NCBI RefSeq assembly: GCF_009363535.1
Contig: NZ_CP045369.1
Span: 3,173,001-3,237,000 of the forward strand
Origin: Microbulbifer sp. THAF38
GTDB taxonomy: Bacteria; Pseudomonadota; Gammaproteobacteria; Pseudomonadales; Cellvibrionaceae
Direction: 5' to 3'
Length of the DNA: 64,000 nucleotides
Shown here piece by piece: positions 35,730 through 44,424 of this stretch (its first letter is position 1; each line of letters opens with the position of its first letter). Below the pieces are notes generated by a model, which saw only the letters and a list, made by a program, of their open reading frames with translations, was not told the DNA's origin and did not search any database. A program made the position numbers and the translations under genes.

Positions 35730-36078
35730 TCAATTCTTCCGCCAACCACTGGTAGAACTCCATATCCTCAACCATCTCAACATCCATTTCTTCATACAAA
35801 AGCCAATCAGAAGCGCTCAGTAACTCGTTGGTGGCCTGCTCATTGGGCGCCGGCCAGAGCAGCAATAACAATAATGTTGCACAGGCGCCAGTGAATCCGA
35901 CCCAGCCAGTCCAGTCTCGATGATACGTTTTCTTGTGTGCCAATGCGCGCTGTCTGGCACTGGCAAGCTGCACCAGGGTGTCCGCATCGATTTTGCTATC
36001 CCGGCGTGCAACCGCATCCCGAGCGGCTCTCTGTAATGCACCACTCTGTGCCGCTAAATCTTCTTGCCGTCGATTCAT
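35713..36078 (-). CDS. DUF3619-like membrane protein, probable anti-sigma partner
   Basis: The 121-residue protein has a polar N-terminal half (about 1-55, QLASARQRALAHKKTYH) and one membrane segment (WTGWVGFTGACATLLLLLLWP near 56-76). A short acidic C-terminal tail follows (YEEMDVEMVEDMEFYQWLAEEL). This is the layout of an anti-sigma factor with a cytosolic binding part and one anchor. It is encoded immediately after an ECF sigma factor with a four-base overlap (ATGA). The anti-sigma role is inferred from position and topology. Confidence 0.65.
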   Translation of the reverse strand: MNRRQEDLAAQSGALQRAARDAVARRDSKIDADTLVQLASARQRALAHKKTYHRDWTGWVGFTGACATLLLLLLWPAPNEQATNELLSASDWLLYEEMDVEMVEDMEFYQWLAEELNGHSS

Positions 36079-36614
36079 TGGATTGCCTCTAGTTCATAGG
36101 CCTCTAGATGGGTACGCAAACTGCGCATGGCTCTTGATAAATGGGTCTTGACGCTGCCCTGGCTGCATGACATTGCGCGGGCAGTTTCGGCAACATCGAA
36201 CTCCTCGACACAACGCAGTAGGAAGGCCTGCTGTTGGCGCAAAGGCAACCTGGTTACAGCGCTGTCGATAGCTTCCAGCAGGCGCTCACTAACCAGAGCC
36301 TTATCTGGGGTGGGATTGTAACTATCGACCCACTCCAACGGAGCTTGGTCTGTTTCATCGGTATTTGCAGGTAGTTTTTCTCGTAACAACTGCCAGCGGG
36401 ATAACTTATTGTTGCGCCTATGCCAATCGGTAATTCGATTATTGAGAATGGTAAAAAACAGCGGTCGCCATTCGCTGCGATCGCGACCGCTGTATTTCCT
36501 GACCAGCGCCAACATGGAATCCTGCACAATATCCAGCGCATCATCCCGATTGCCTACGGCGTAATTCGCCATGGTAAAGGCCCGTTTCTCCACCTGGGCC
36601 AGGAACTGATTCAT
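36075..36614 (-). CDS. ECF RNA polymerase sigma factor
   Basis: The 179-residue sigma factor has region 2 (residues 1-75: FTMANYAVGNRDDALDIVQDSMLALVRKY, then WRPLFFTILNNRITDWHRR) and region 4 (about 115-170: LPLRQQQAFLLRCVEEFDVAETARAMSCSQGSVKTHLSRA). It directs core polymerase to stress promoters. It heads a run of a membrane protein, a secreted protein and a DUF3106 protein with overlaps. The inducing signal is probably in the envelope. This is inferred from the secreted products that follow. Confidence 0.9.
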   Translation of the reverse strand: MNQFLAQVEKRAFTMANYAVGNRDDALDIVQDSMLALVRKYSGRDRSEWRPLFFTILNNRITDWHRRNNKLSRWQLLREKLPANTDETDQAPLEWVDSYNPTPDKALVSERLLEAIDSAVTRLPLRQQQAFLLRCVEEFDVAETARAMSCSQGSVKTHLSRAMRSLRTHLEAYELEAIQ

Positions 36615-36735
36615 AGAAGCCGGCTAAAGTCCTTGCGCACGGAATGCTCTTCCAGATTCTTTTTATGGTTTATGGAGCCCACCTAAAAGGCTCCACTCGC
36701 ACTCTTGGTTTTATCTGAATGACCAGTTCGCAAGG

Positions 36736-37182
36736 TCAGCCCTCTTTACGCTTGCGGGTTTTAGCGCGCCGATCCATGCGGCGATCTACACGCTCTCCCT
36801 TTTTGTCCAGTCGATCATTAATTTTTGCGCCCTTGTTATCCAGCCTTTCGTTGACACGTTCCCCTTTTTGGTCGAGACGGTTATCGATGCGATCTCCTTT
36901 GCGGTCCAGTCGCTCGGCCAGCTTGTCATTGCCATTGGCAGCCGCCTGTTCAGACCTCTGATCAAGGCGCTCATTGATACGATCACCCTTGTTATCGAGG
37001 CGCTCCTCAATGCGGTCTCCCTTTTGATCCAATCTCGCCTCTATACGATCGCCTTTCTGATCTAGACGATCCTCGACATGATCACCGTGATCGTGCGGCT
37101 CGCTCTCATCGCTCTGTGCATAAAGAGAATAAGGAAAAGCCAGGCCAATAGTCAGTAGTGAGAGTCCAATCAGCTTTTTCAT
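36736..37182 (-). CDS. Secreted protein with 11-residue repeats
   Basis: The 148-residue product has a signal peptide (KKLIGLSLLTIGLAFPYSLYAQ). About ten successive units of the pattern LDxKGDRIxxR follow: LDQKGDRIEAR, LDQKGDRIEER, LDNKGDRINER, and later LDRKGDRIDNR and LDQKGERVNER. An Ala/Asn insert (QAAANGNDKLAER) breaks the series in the middle. The 11-residue period (hendecad) suits a right-handed or slightly twisted coiled coil. The tail is Arg/Lys-rich. No function is known to me. ATG at 37182 is chosen for the AAGGAG seven bases before it. Confidence 0.8.
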   Translation of the reverse strand: MKKLIGLSLLTIGLAFPYSLYAQSDESEPHDHGDHVEDRLDQKGDRIEARLDQKGDRIEERLDNKGDRINERLDQRSEQAAANGNDKLAERLDRKGDRIDNRLDQKGERVNERLDNKGAKINDRLDKKGERVDRRMDRRAKTRKRKEG

Positions 37183-37344
37183 AAATTGCTCCTTCATAAA
37201 TCGCCCCGGTTCCATTCGAGGAGATCGAATAAGATTTAAATTGCACTGATTAAAACGCTCTGTTGGGCCAGCGGTTGACAGGGTTCATTTATTTTTTTCA
37301 AATTTTTTCCACCGGCCGAGAACTCTTACTTACCCCTCTACTGG

Positions 37345-38709
37345 TTATCCCTCTACGATCTCGGGACCGGGCACTTCATCCCCGAGCCAACGCTGGGTCA
37401 GGGTTCCCGCGGTCATAGCGCCGTTTACATTGAGCGCGGTACGCGCCATATCGATCAGCGGCTCTACAGAAATTAACAGGGCCGCGATGGTAACCGGTAG
37501 TCCCATTGCCGGTAGCACCACCAGTGCGGCAAAAGTTGCCCCACCACCCACACCGGCAATACCAAAAGAACTGATGACTACCACAGCCAGCAGAGTGCCC
37601 AACCACATGGGGTCCCACACGTTGATCCCCAAAGGCACCGCTACCATCGTGGCGAGCATTGCAGGATAGATTCCCGCGCAGCCATTTTGACCGATGGTGG
37701 CACCGAAGGATGCCGAAAAGTTGGCGATGGCCGGTGAATTACGCAGCTCATCCACCTGTGTTTCCACATTGAGGGGGATAGTGGCCGCGCTGGAGCGGGA
37801 ACTAAAGGCAAATACCAACACGGGCCAGACTTTGATGAAGTAATGCAGCGGATTCACGCCATTCACTAGCAGCAAAAGACCATGCACTAAAAACATCAGG
37901 CCAATCGCACAAAAAGAGGCCACGACAAAACCGAACAGGTTAGCAATGTCTGCCCAACTGGATTTAGCAATTAACCCCGCAACCAGTGCCATCACACCGT
38001 AGGGCGTGAAGGCCATCACCAGGCGCACCAGCTTCATAATCCAGACTTGAGCGACATGTACAAAGCGCTCAATCGCAGCACCCTCCTTGGGAAATTCACG
38101 CCTTACAGCCAGGGCCGCCAGCCCCAGTAACACCGCAAAAATAACCACCGAGATCACAGAGGTGGAGCGTGCTCCAGTCAAATCCAGGAAAATATTGCGC
38201 GGAATAAAGGAGGTAATTATTTCAGGAATCGAGAGATCACTGACTCGCCCGATGCGCTCATTAAGCACTTCCACCCGCGCCGCTTCGCGGGAGCCCTCGA
38301 CCAGCCCCATGGCTGAGAGCCCAAACAAATCGGCCATAAATACACCGATCAGGGCGGCAATTGCCGTTGTCCCGAGTAATACACTCAATACGGACACACT
38401 GATCTTACCCAGCGCCTGGGTGTCACTCACTTTTACCACAGCCACCAGAATAGAAGTAAGCACCAGTGGCATCACCAGCATATACAGCAGATTTACGTAG
38501 CTCTCGCCCAGCATTTCGATCCAGGGCAGAACCTCATCAGTGGTATTCCCCCAACTGCGCGCTAATTGCAATAACGCCCCAAAAACCACACCCAGAAGCA
38601 ACCCGACAAATACACCCGGCGCCAGGGTATCCCTGCCGCGTTGCCAACGATGCAATCCGAACAAGAGAACCACGAAGCCAAAAAGCAGAACAAAAGCGCC
38701 GATATGCAT
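37345..38709 (-). CDS. L-cystine/dicarboxylate:cation symporter (TcyP-like)
   Basis: The 454-residue inner-membrane protein is in the DAACS family. It has about eight to ten hydrophobic segments and the family motif FAFSSRSSAATIPLNVE near residues 302-318. SASFGATIGQNGCAGIYPAML and GIAGVGGGATFAALVVLPAMG (re-entrant loops) follow. The closest type is the L-cystine transporter TcyP. The cation and exact substrate are not read from sequence. The gene stands alone after an AT-rich gap of 144 bp. Confidence 0.85.
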   Translation of the reverse strand: MHIGAFVLLFGFVVLLFGLHRWQRGRDTLAPGVFVGLLLGVVFGALLQLARSWGNTTDEVLPWIEMLGESYVNLLYMLVMPLVLTSILVAVVKVSDTQALGKISVSVLSVLLGTTAIAALIGVFMADLFGLSAMGLVEGSREAARVEVLNERIGRVSDLSIPEIITSFIPRNIFLDLTGARSTSVISVVIFAVLLGLAALAVRREFPKEGAAIERFVHVAQVWIMKLVRLVMAFTPYGVMALVAGLIAKSSWADIANLFGFVVASFCAIGLMFLVHGLLLLVNGVNPLHYFIKVWPVLVFAFSSRSSAATIPLNVETQVDELRNSPAIANFSASFGATIGQNGCAGIYPAMLATMVAVPLGINVWDPMWLGTLLAVVVISSFGIAGVGGGATFAALVVLPAMGLPVTIAALLISVEPLIDMARTALNVNGAMTAGTLTQRWLGDEVPGPEIVEG

Positions 38710-38853
38710 GGTATGAGAACCCCACCCTGGGCAAACTAAAAAGTGGCGGCATGCTATCAGCGATAGGCTAGTGCCCTATAGTTACCTTGGTTATAGATAC
38801 TTTGTTTATAGTTATATTGATTTGTTTTTTTAAATTATTATTTAAAAGCGCCC

Positions 38854-39288
38854 TTACTGTAGGGCCGCACTAAGATCCTCTGCGGTCTGAGGCCCCACCA
38901 GTGTTTTTTGCCAGCGGCCATCCCGGCCAATTATGAAGGTAGTAGGCAGCACTTCTGGCCAGGGTTGGCCCCAGCGTCCTTCGGGCTCTTCGGTCAACAG
39001 GGGAAATTCTATACCCAGCTTCTTCGCCTGTTCGATAGCCGCTGGGGATGGCAAACCATCAAAATTAACCCCTAGTACTATGACATCATCATTGGCCTGC
39101 GCCAGCTCATTGAGTACAGGCACTTCTTCACGACAGGGCTTACACCACTCGGCCCAGTAGTTAATCAATATTGTTTTTCCCTCAGTATTAACCGATTCGC
39201 CACCGGTGGTATGCAGACGGCTATTGTTGTCACAGCCGCTGATTGCGCTTACCAAGGACAGAGAGATTGCCCCCAGTATCTTCTTCAT
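38854..39288 (-). CDS. TlpA-like thioredoxin lipoprotein
   Basis: The 144-residue product has a lipoprotein signal peptide ending SAISGC, so it is anchored to a membrane facing the periplasm. The thioredoxin fold follows with the active site NYWAEWCKPCREEVPVL, then VIVLGVNFDGLPSP and LPTTFIIGRDG (cis-Pro). It reduces disulfides or delivers electrons in the periplasm. Its ATG lies 59 bp inside the 3' end of the YihY gene, in another frame, and the ribosome-binding site is weak (AAGAAA), so translation may be coupled. Confidence 0.85.
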   Translation of the reverse strand: MKKILGAISLSLVSAISGCDNNSRLHTTGGESVNTEGKTILINYWAEWCKPCREEVPVLNELAQANDDVIVLGVNFDGLPSPAAIEQAKKLGIEFPLLTEEPEGRWGQPWPEVLPTTFIIGRDGRWQKTLVGPQTAEDLSAALQ

Positions 39289-40639
39289 TCTTTTTCTTAT
39301 CAGTAACTGCAGCATCGTCTTCCCCCTCCGCTTCAACAATTTCATTTTCCATATTTTTTGAAGTTCCCGCCTCTTGCCCCGCCCCGCGACTTTCGGCCTC
39401 CTCTTTTTCCAGAGCGTCGCTAAAGAGCGATCCAATCGTAATATCAAGCTGCTCTCTGGCGGAACCACGGGTATTGGCAAAGCGACTCTCTACCTCGCTG
39501 TACCATTCAAACCCCTTTAAATTGCCCGGGTTACCGCTGGGAATCCACTGGGGGCTCAACCAACCGGTCAGCTCCATCAGTGATACCGCGTTCAGATCCC
39601 GCAGCAAGACATAATCATTCCCGTCGGTCTGGGCGATCACCCGGTGCCCCTGTAAGACATCACGCAGTCGCCGCCACTGGCCAAATTTTATTCCCAATAA
39701 AGAGATATCCCGCTCACGCAGGGGTTTGCCACACCGCCCCCTTTTAAACATTTGCCAGAGGACTATCAGGATCGCCACTAAATCGGAATGTCTGTGCCCC
39801 TGGGTCGCTGCTCGATATACCGACAGGGTACGCACCAGCACACACCCCGCCAGCACCAGCATCCACATCATATAAATCCACAACAGAAACAAGGGCACAA
39901 AAGCAAAGGCACCATAGATGGCCTGTACCGAACTGCGCGCGACGATGGCCCCGAACAGGTATTTCATGATTTCAAAGGCGATGGAGGTCACCACCCCCCC
40001 TTCGATGCCATGGCGCAGGGGCACATAGCAATTGGGCACGGCGATAAATAGCAGGGTAAAAACAATACTGGTGAAAATAAAAGGCAGCACTCGCAGCACG
40101 ACCGCCATCATGCCAATGCCCTCCTCTCCACCTAAAAATAATTTTTGCGAGAGTAGGAAGGTACTGGCGGCGAGCCCGGCCCCCAGCAGGATAGGCCCGA
40201 GACTCAGAATGGCCCAGTACAACAGAAAGCTCGAAACTCCGCTGCGCCCACGGGATACATCCCATATGGCGTTAAAGGTACCTTCAATACTGCGTAGCGT
40301 GAGCCCCGCGGTCACCGCCAGCATGGCGATACCCAAGCCGGTGAGTCTCTGTGCCTGGGCGGAAAAACTGCTGATATATTCCTGTACTTCACGCCCACTC
40401 TGCGGCACAAAGTGGGAAAACAACTGCTCCTGCAAACGGGTCTGCAAGCCGGCGAAGTCCGGGAACAGCGACAGCATCGCATAGCTCACGGTCACCAATG
40501 GCACTATGGCGAACAAAGTCATATAAGTGAGCGCAGCCGCACTTTTCTGGCAGTCTTTCTCGACAAACAGAGTCCACAAGGAGGTGGCAAAACGCCGCCA
40601 TTGAACGAGCCTATCTTTCACACTTGATTTCAATTTCAT
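39230..40639 (-). CDS. YihY/BrkB family membrane protein
   Basis: The 469-residue protein has six membrane segments over residues 20-280 with the family motifs KDCQKSAAALTYMTLFAIVPL and FAFVPLFLLWIYMMWMLVLAG. A cytosolic part of about 190 residues follows, with a winged-helix-like stretch (LGIKFGQWRRLRDVLQ) and a very acidic/charged tail. Function is unknown despite the old name BrkB or ribonuclease BN. ATG at 40639 is the conventional start. TTG at 40633 has the ideal spacing to AGGGA, and GTG at 40675 is also possible. The 3' end overlaps the TlpA-like gene by 59 bp. Confidence 0.85.
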   Translation of the reverse strand: MKLKSSVKDRLVQWRRFATSLWTLFVEKDCQKSAAALTYMTLFAIVPLVTVSYAMLSLFPDFAGLQTRLQEQLFSHFVPQSGREVQEYISSFSAQAQRLTGLGIAMLAVTAGLTLRSIEGTFNAIWDVSRGRSGVSSFLLYWAILSLGPILLGAGLAASTFLLSQKLFLGGEEGIGMMAVVLRVLPFIFTSIVFTLLFIAVPNCYVPLRHGIEGGVVTSIAFEIMKYLFGAIVARSSVQAIYGAFAFVPLFLLWIYMMWMLVLAGCVLVRTLSVYRAATQGHRHSDLVAILIVLWQMFKRGRCGKPLRERDISLLGIKFGQWRRLRDVLQGHRVIAQTDGNDYVLLRDLNAVSLMELTGWLSPQWIPSGNPGNLKGFEWYSEVESRFANTRGSAREQLDITIGSLFSDALEKEEAESRGAGQEAGTSKNMENEIVEAEGEDDAAVTDKKKNEEDTGGNLSVLGKRNQRL

Positions 40640-40747
40640 TCCCTGTGTGCGACCTCTAGCAAATGCGGTGAACACTCGACTTACGCCTTAGAATTCCATT
40701 ACGGTATTCGGTTAGAATACGCCAAACAGTAACAGGATACCGACATA

Positions 40748-41092
40748 ATGTGGACGATCTACCACAACCCGCGCTGCTCAAAATCCCGTCAAACCCTGCA
40801 ACTTCTGCAGGACAACGGCGTGGAGCCGGAAGTGATTCTCTACCTGCAAAACCCACCTTCGGCTGGTGATCTCAAACAGATCCTGCAGAAACTCGGTATG
40901 CCGGCACGGGACCTGTTGCGCACCGGTGAGGAACCCTACAAGCAACTCAACCTAAAAGACGAGGAGCTGAGCGAAGCGCAATTGATTGAGGCCATGGTTG
41001 AAAACCCCATCCTGATCCAGCGCCCGATCGTGGTAAAAGGCGACAAAGCCACTATTGGCCGCCCGCCGGAAAATGCGCTGGAGCTGCTTTAA
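40748..41092 (+). CDS. arsC: Arsenate reductase, ArsC glutaredoxin type
   Basis: The 114-residue protein is of the ArsC/Spx fold with the active-site Cys in IYHNPRCSKSRQTL (residue 10). The conserved RPIVVKGDKATIGRPPE provides the anion-binding Arg residues. It reduces arsenate to arsenite with glutathione and glutaredoxin in the cytosol. No arsB or arsR is adjacent, so a broader thiol role is possible. The stop is directly followed by the ATG of wrbA. It is divergent from the YihY gene over 72-108 bp, depending on the YihY start. Confidence 0.9.
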   Translation: MWTIYHNPRCSKSRQTLQLLQDNGVEPEVILYLQNPPSAGDLKQILQKLGMPARDLLRTGEEPYKQLNLKDEELSEAQLIEAMVENPILIQRPIVVKGDKATIGRPPENALELL

Positions 41093-41713
<621 letters not shown>

Positions 41714-41723
41714 AGGATTCAGC

Positions 41724-42071
41724 GTGAACGACACTATTCAGCGCAAATTACATATTGCGCTCCGTATCAATTGGTTCTGCTATATCGCCCTATTGGTGCT
41801 AATTGCAGCTCGAAACCTGTTTATCGAGGGCGGCTCCCTCGCGCTTTGGCTGATCCAGACGGTACCGCTGTTGCTGGTGTTGCCAGGCCTGATCAAGCAG
41901 CGTTATCGCAGTTACCTTTGGCTCTGTTTTATTCTGCTGCTGTACATCACCACCAGTATTGTCGATGTAATGATGCCTACACGCGGTTGGCAGGATGGCG
42001 CAATGGTGGTTTTGAGCCTTATCCTATTCTTTTCTGCAATGATGAGCAGTCGCTGGCATCGTATGCAGTAA
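41724..42071 (+). CDS. DUF2069 membrane protein
   Basis: The 115-residue protein has about four hydrophobic segments, matching DUF2069: HIALRINWFCYIALLVLIAARNLFI, then LALWLIQTVPLLLVLPGLIKQRYRSYLWLCFILLLY. The function is unknown. The gene starts with GTG at 41724 after AGAGGA at a spacing of six to seven. It is common for this family to sit next to wrbA and arsC in gammaproteobacteria, as here. Confidence 0.88.
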   Translation: MNDTIQRKLHIALRINWFCYIALLVLIAARNLFIEGGSLALWLIQTVPLLLVLPGLIKQRYRSYLWLCFILLLYITTSIVDVMMPTRGWQDGAMVVLSLILFFSAMMSSRWHRMQ

Positions 42072-42073
42072 CT

Positions 42074-42098
42074 CCATTGGCGGAATTTCCGCCAATGG
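42074..42098 (+). terminator. Strong hairpin between DUF2069 gene and sppA
   Basis: The 11-base stem CCATTGGCGGA (42074-42084) / TCCGCCAATGG (42088-42098) with a three-base loop begins two bases after the DUF2069 stop. No T-run follows, so termination may be partial. A weaker hairpin near 42111-42138 lies just before the AAGGAG of sppA. Confidence 0.6.
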
Positions 42099-42154
42099 TT
42101 CCCGACATAAAGCGTGGAAATATAAAACTTCCACACGCTAAGGAGTTTTGAGGT

Positions 42155-44023
42155 TTGACTGATTCACCCCAGAAAAAAGGATTTGCCCGAGGCTTTTTAG
42201 CTGCGATTGGCGGCTCCATCACCTGGCTGAGGCGAGTATTCACCAACATCATCTTCCTGCTGATACTACTGTTTCTCGGTATTGCCATTTTCAGCAAGGA
42301 CGAGCGCTTGGTGGTGCCCCAGGGCGCGGCGCTGCGCGTAGCCCCCAGCGGTTTTCTTGTGGATGAGCTGACCCAGCCCGCCACCCTGCCGATTTTCCTG
42401 GGTGGCAACCGCGGCCCAGCAGAGGTGCGCGTCAAGGATCTGGTTGACGCCATCGACAACGCCGCCACTGATAAACGCATATCTTCGCTAGTGCTGGAAC
42501 TGGACCATATGGTAGGTGGCAGCCTCAGCAAACTGGATGAAATAGGCGCGGCACTGCAGCGCTTTAAAGCCACCGATAAACCCATCTACGCGGTGGGCGA
42601 CAACTTCACCCAGCCCCAGTACTTCCTCGCCAGCCACGCCGACAAGGTATACCTGAATCCCATGGGCTCGGTAATGCTCACTGGCTTCGGCGTTTATCGC
42701 AACTATTACAAGAGTGCCCTGGATAAACTCAAGGTGAACTTCCACGTGTTCCGTGTGGGGGATTACAAGGACTTTATCGAGCCCTACACCCGCGACGATA
42801 TGTCTCCCGCCTCGCGGGAAAACAACCAGCGCTGGTTGAATGAACTCTGGGGTGAATACAGCGAGCAAGTCACCGGGTTGCGCAATCTCCCCGCTGAGAG
42901 TATCGACCTGTTTATCAACGAACTGCCACAGAAGTTGCAACAGCATCAAGGCAGTTGGGCCGAAGCCGCCCTGGCCAACAAGCTGGTAGACCAGCTCGCC
43001 AGTCGTATCGAGGCGATGAAGGAGCTGAAAAAGGACATCGGTGAAGATGACAGCAAAGAGCGCGATTACAAATTTATCGACGCCCTCGCCTATCTGCGCA
43101 GTCACAAGCTCGCCGAAGCCGCCAAACCCATCCGGGAATCCAAGAAAATCGGCCTGATCACCGCCAGCGGTTCCATTGTCGATGGCGAAGCCCCCGCTGG
43201 GCGTATCGGCAGTGAGAGTCTCGGCAAATTAATTCAGCGTGCGCGCGAGAAAGAAGTGGATGCCCTGGTACTGCGCATCGATAGCGGTGGCGGCTCCGCC
43301 TTTGCCTCCGAAGCTATTCGCCAGGAGCTGCTGGCCACTCGCGAAGCAAAAATCCCGGTGGTGATTTCCATGGGCAGCGTCGCCGCTTCCGGTGGCTACT
43401 GGATAGCCACGGCTGGTGACCGCATCTGGGCCTCGCCGGCGACACTCACCGGTTCTATTGGGGTTTTTGGCGCCTTCCCGACCTTTGAGGATTCCCTCGA
43501 GCATATTGGTATCTACACCGATGGTGTAGGCACTTCTGATCTGGCCGGCAGTATGCGTCTCGATCGCGCCCTGCCGCCAGCTGCGGCCAGTATTCTGCAG
43601 CAGGGGGTGGACAATACTTATGCGCGCTTCCTGCGCATCGTTTCCGAAGCTCGCGGCAGTACCCCCAAAGAGATACACAAAATAGCCCAGGGGCAAGTGT
43701 GGACCGGCCGCGCCGCGAAGAAGTTGGGACTGGTGGATGATCTCGGCAACCTCAGCGATGCCATCGCCGACGCCGCGCAGCTTGCTGAAATCGAAGAATA
43801 CGACGTAGTAGAGATCCAGCGTGAACTGAGCCCCGGCGAAAAATTCCTGCGCGCTTTGAGCGATAATGTAGACGCGAAAATTGCCGCGAGCCTTGAAGCC
43901 AACCTGCCACTCGGCGCCTGGTTAAACAGCGTACAGCCGGTGTTGGCACCAATCGGCGAGCTGCAGAGCTATCGCGACCCCCGCGCCCTCTACGTGCGCT
44001 GCCTGCCCTGCCAGGCACCTTAA
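42155..44023 (+). CDS. sppA: Signal peptide peptidase SppA, 67K type
   Basis: This 622-residue inner-membrane serine peptidase of family S49 has one N-terminal membrane segment (NIIFLLILLFLGIAIF) and two tandem S49 domains. The general-base Lys is in GDYKDFIEPYTRDDMS in the first domain, and the nucleophile Ser is in SMGSVAASGGYWIA in the second, as in E. coli SppA. It digests cleaved signal peptides. The start is TTG at 42155, AAGGAG being nine bases upstream, and no ATG fits. It faces the DUF3175 gene. Confidence 0.93.
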   Translation: MTDSPQKKGFARGFLAAIGGSITWLRRVFTNIIFLLILLFLGIAIFSKDERLVVPQGAALRVAPSGFLVDELTQPATLPIFLGGNRGPAEVRVKDLVDAIDNAATDKRISSLVLELDHMVGGSLSKLDEIGAALQRFKATDKPIYAVGDNFTQPQYFLASHADKVYLNPMGSVMLTGFGVYRNYYKSALDKLKVNFHVFRVGDYKDFIEPYTRDDMSPASRENNQRWLNELWGEYSEQVTGLRNLPAESIDLFINELPQKLQQHQGSWAEAALANKLVDQLASRIEAMKELKKDIGEDDSKERDYKFIDALAYLRSHKLAEAAKPIRESKKIGLITASGSIVDGEAPAGRIGSESLGKLIQRAREKEVDALVLRIDSGGGSAFASEAIRQELLATREAKIPVVISMGSVAASGGYWIATAGDRIWASPATLTGSIGVFGAFPTFEDSLEHIGIYTDGVGTSDLAGSMRLDRALPPAAASILQQGVDNTYARFLRIVSEARGSTPKEIHKIAQGQVWTGRAAKKLGLVDDLGNLSDAIADAAQLAEIEEYDVVEIQRELSPGEKFLRALSDNVDAKIAASLEANLPLGAWLNSVQPVLAPIGELQSYRDPRALYVRCLPCQAP

Positions 44024-44051
44024 AGCGTCTCACACTTTCACCACACTCCGC

Positions 44052-44070
44052 CGCCGGCTCAATGCCGGCG
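44052..44070. terminator. Hairpin spanning the DUF3175 stop codon
   Basis: CGCCGGC (44052-44058) / GCCGGCG (44064-44070) with a five-base loop that holds the stop codon of the minus-strand gene. It lies between convergent genes. Confidence 0.4.
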
Positions 44071-44364
44071 CGGACGCCCGTAAAGACCGCGCAGCTCCTC
44101 CTTGGCCATTTCCAGTAACCGCCGCCTTTTCGCCGGCAGCCGCTGTCCCGCCCGGTTGATATAGAACGTCAGCATAGACATGGCGGAGCGATAGGGATCG
44201 GACTTGCGCCGCTGGCTGGATTCCGCAGCCGCTTTCAATCCCCGTGCGATCGCTTTCGGGTCCTCCAGGCTAAAGAGGCCCTCACTCAAATCCAGGGCAT
44301 GGCTGTGGCGCGTGGCCTCTTCCGACCAATTGGCCTTTTTCACGGGACTCACCGACACCTCCAC
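44059..44364 (-). CDS. DUF3175 domain-containing protein
   Basis: The 101-residue protein matches DUF3175 through most of its length: SHALDLSEGLFSLEDPKAIARGLKAAAESS, then RRKSDPYRSAMSMLTFYINRAGQRL and LEMAKEELRGLYGR. The family is small, basic and of unknown function. It is convergent with sppA and separate from the MFS gene by 60 bp. Confidence 0.85.
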   Translation of the reverse strand: MEVSVSPVKKANWSEEATRHSHALDLSEGLFSLEDPKAIARGLKAAAESSQRRKSDPYRSAMSMLTFYINRAGQRLPAKRRRLLEMAKEELRGLYGRPRRH

Positions 44365-44424
44365 TCATTGGCTGACCCACCTAACTATATGGTGGCGGTG
44401 TCTGGGTTGGTCGCACGAAGCAAT

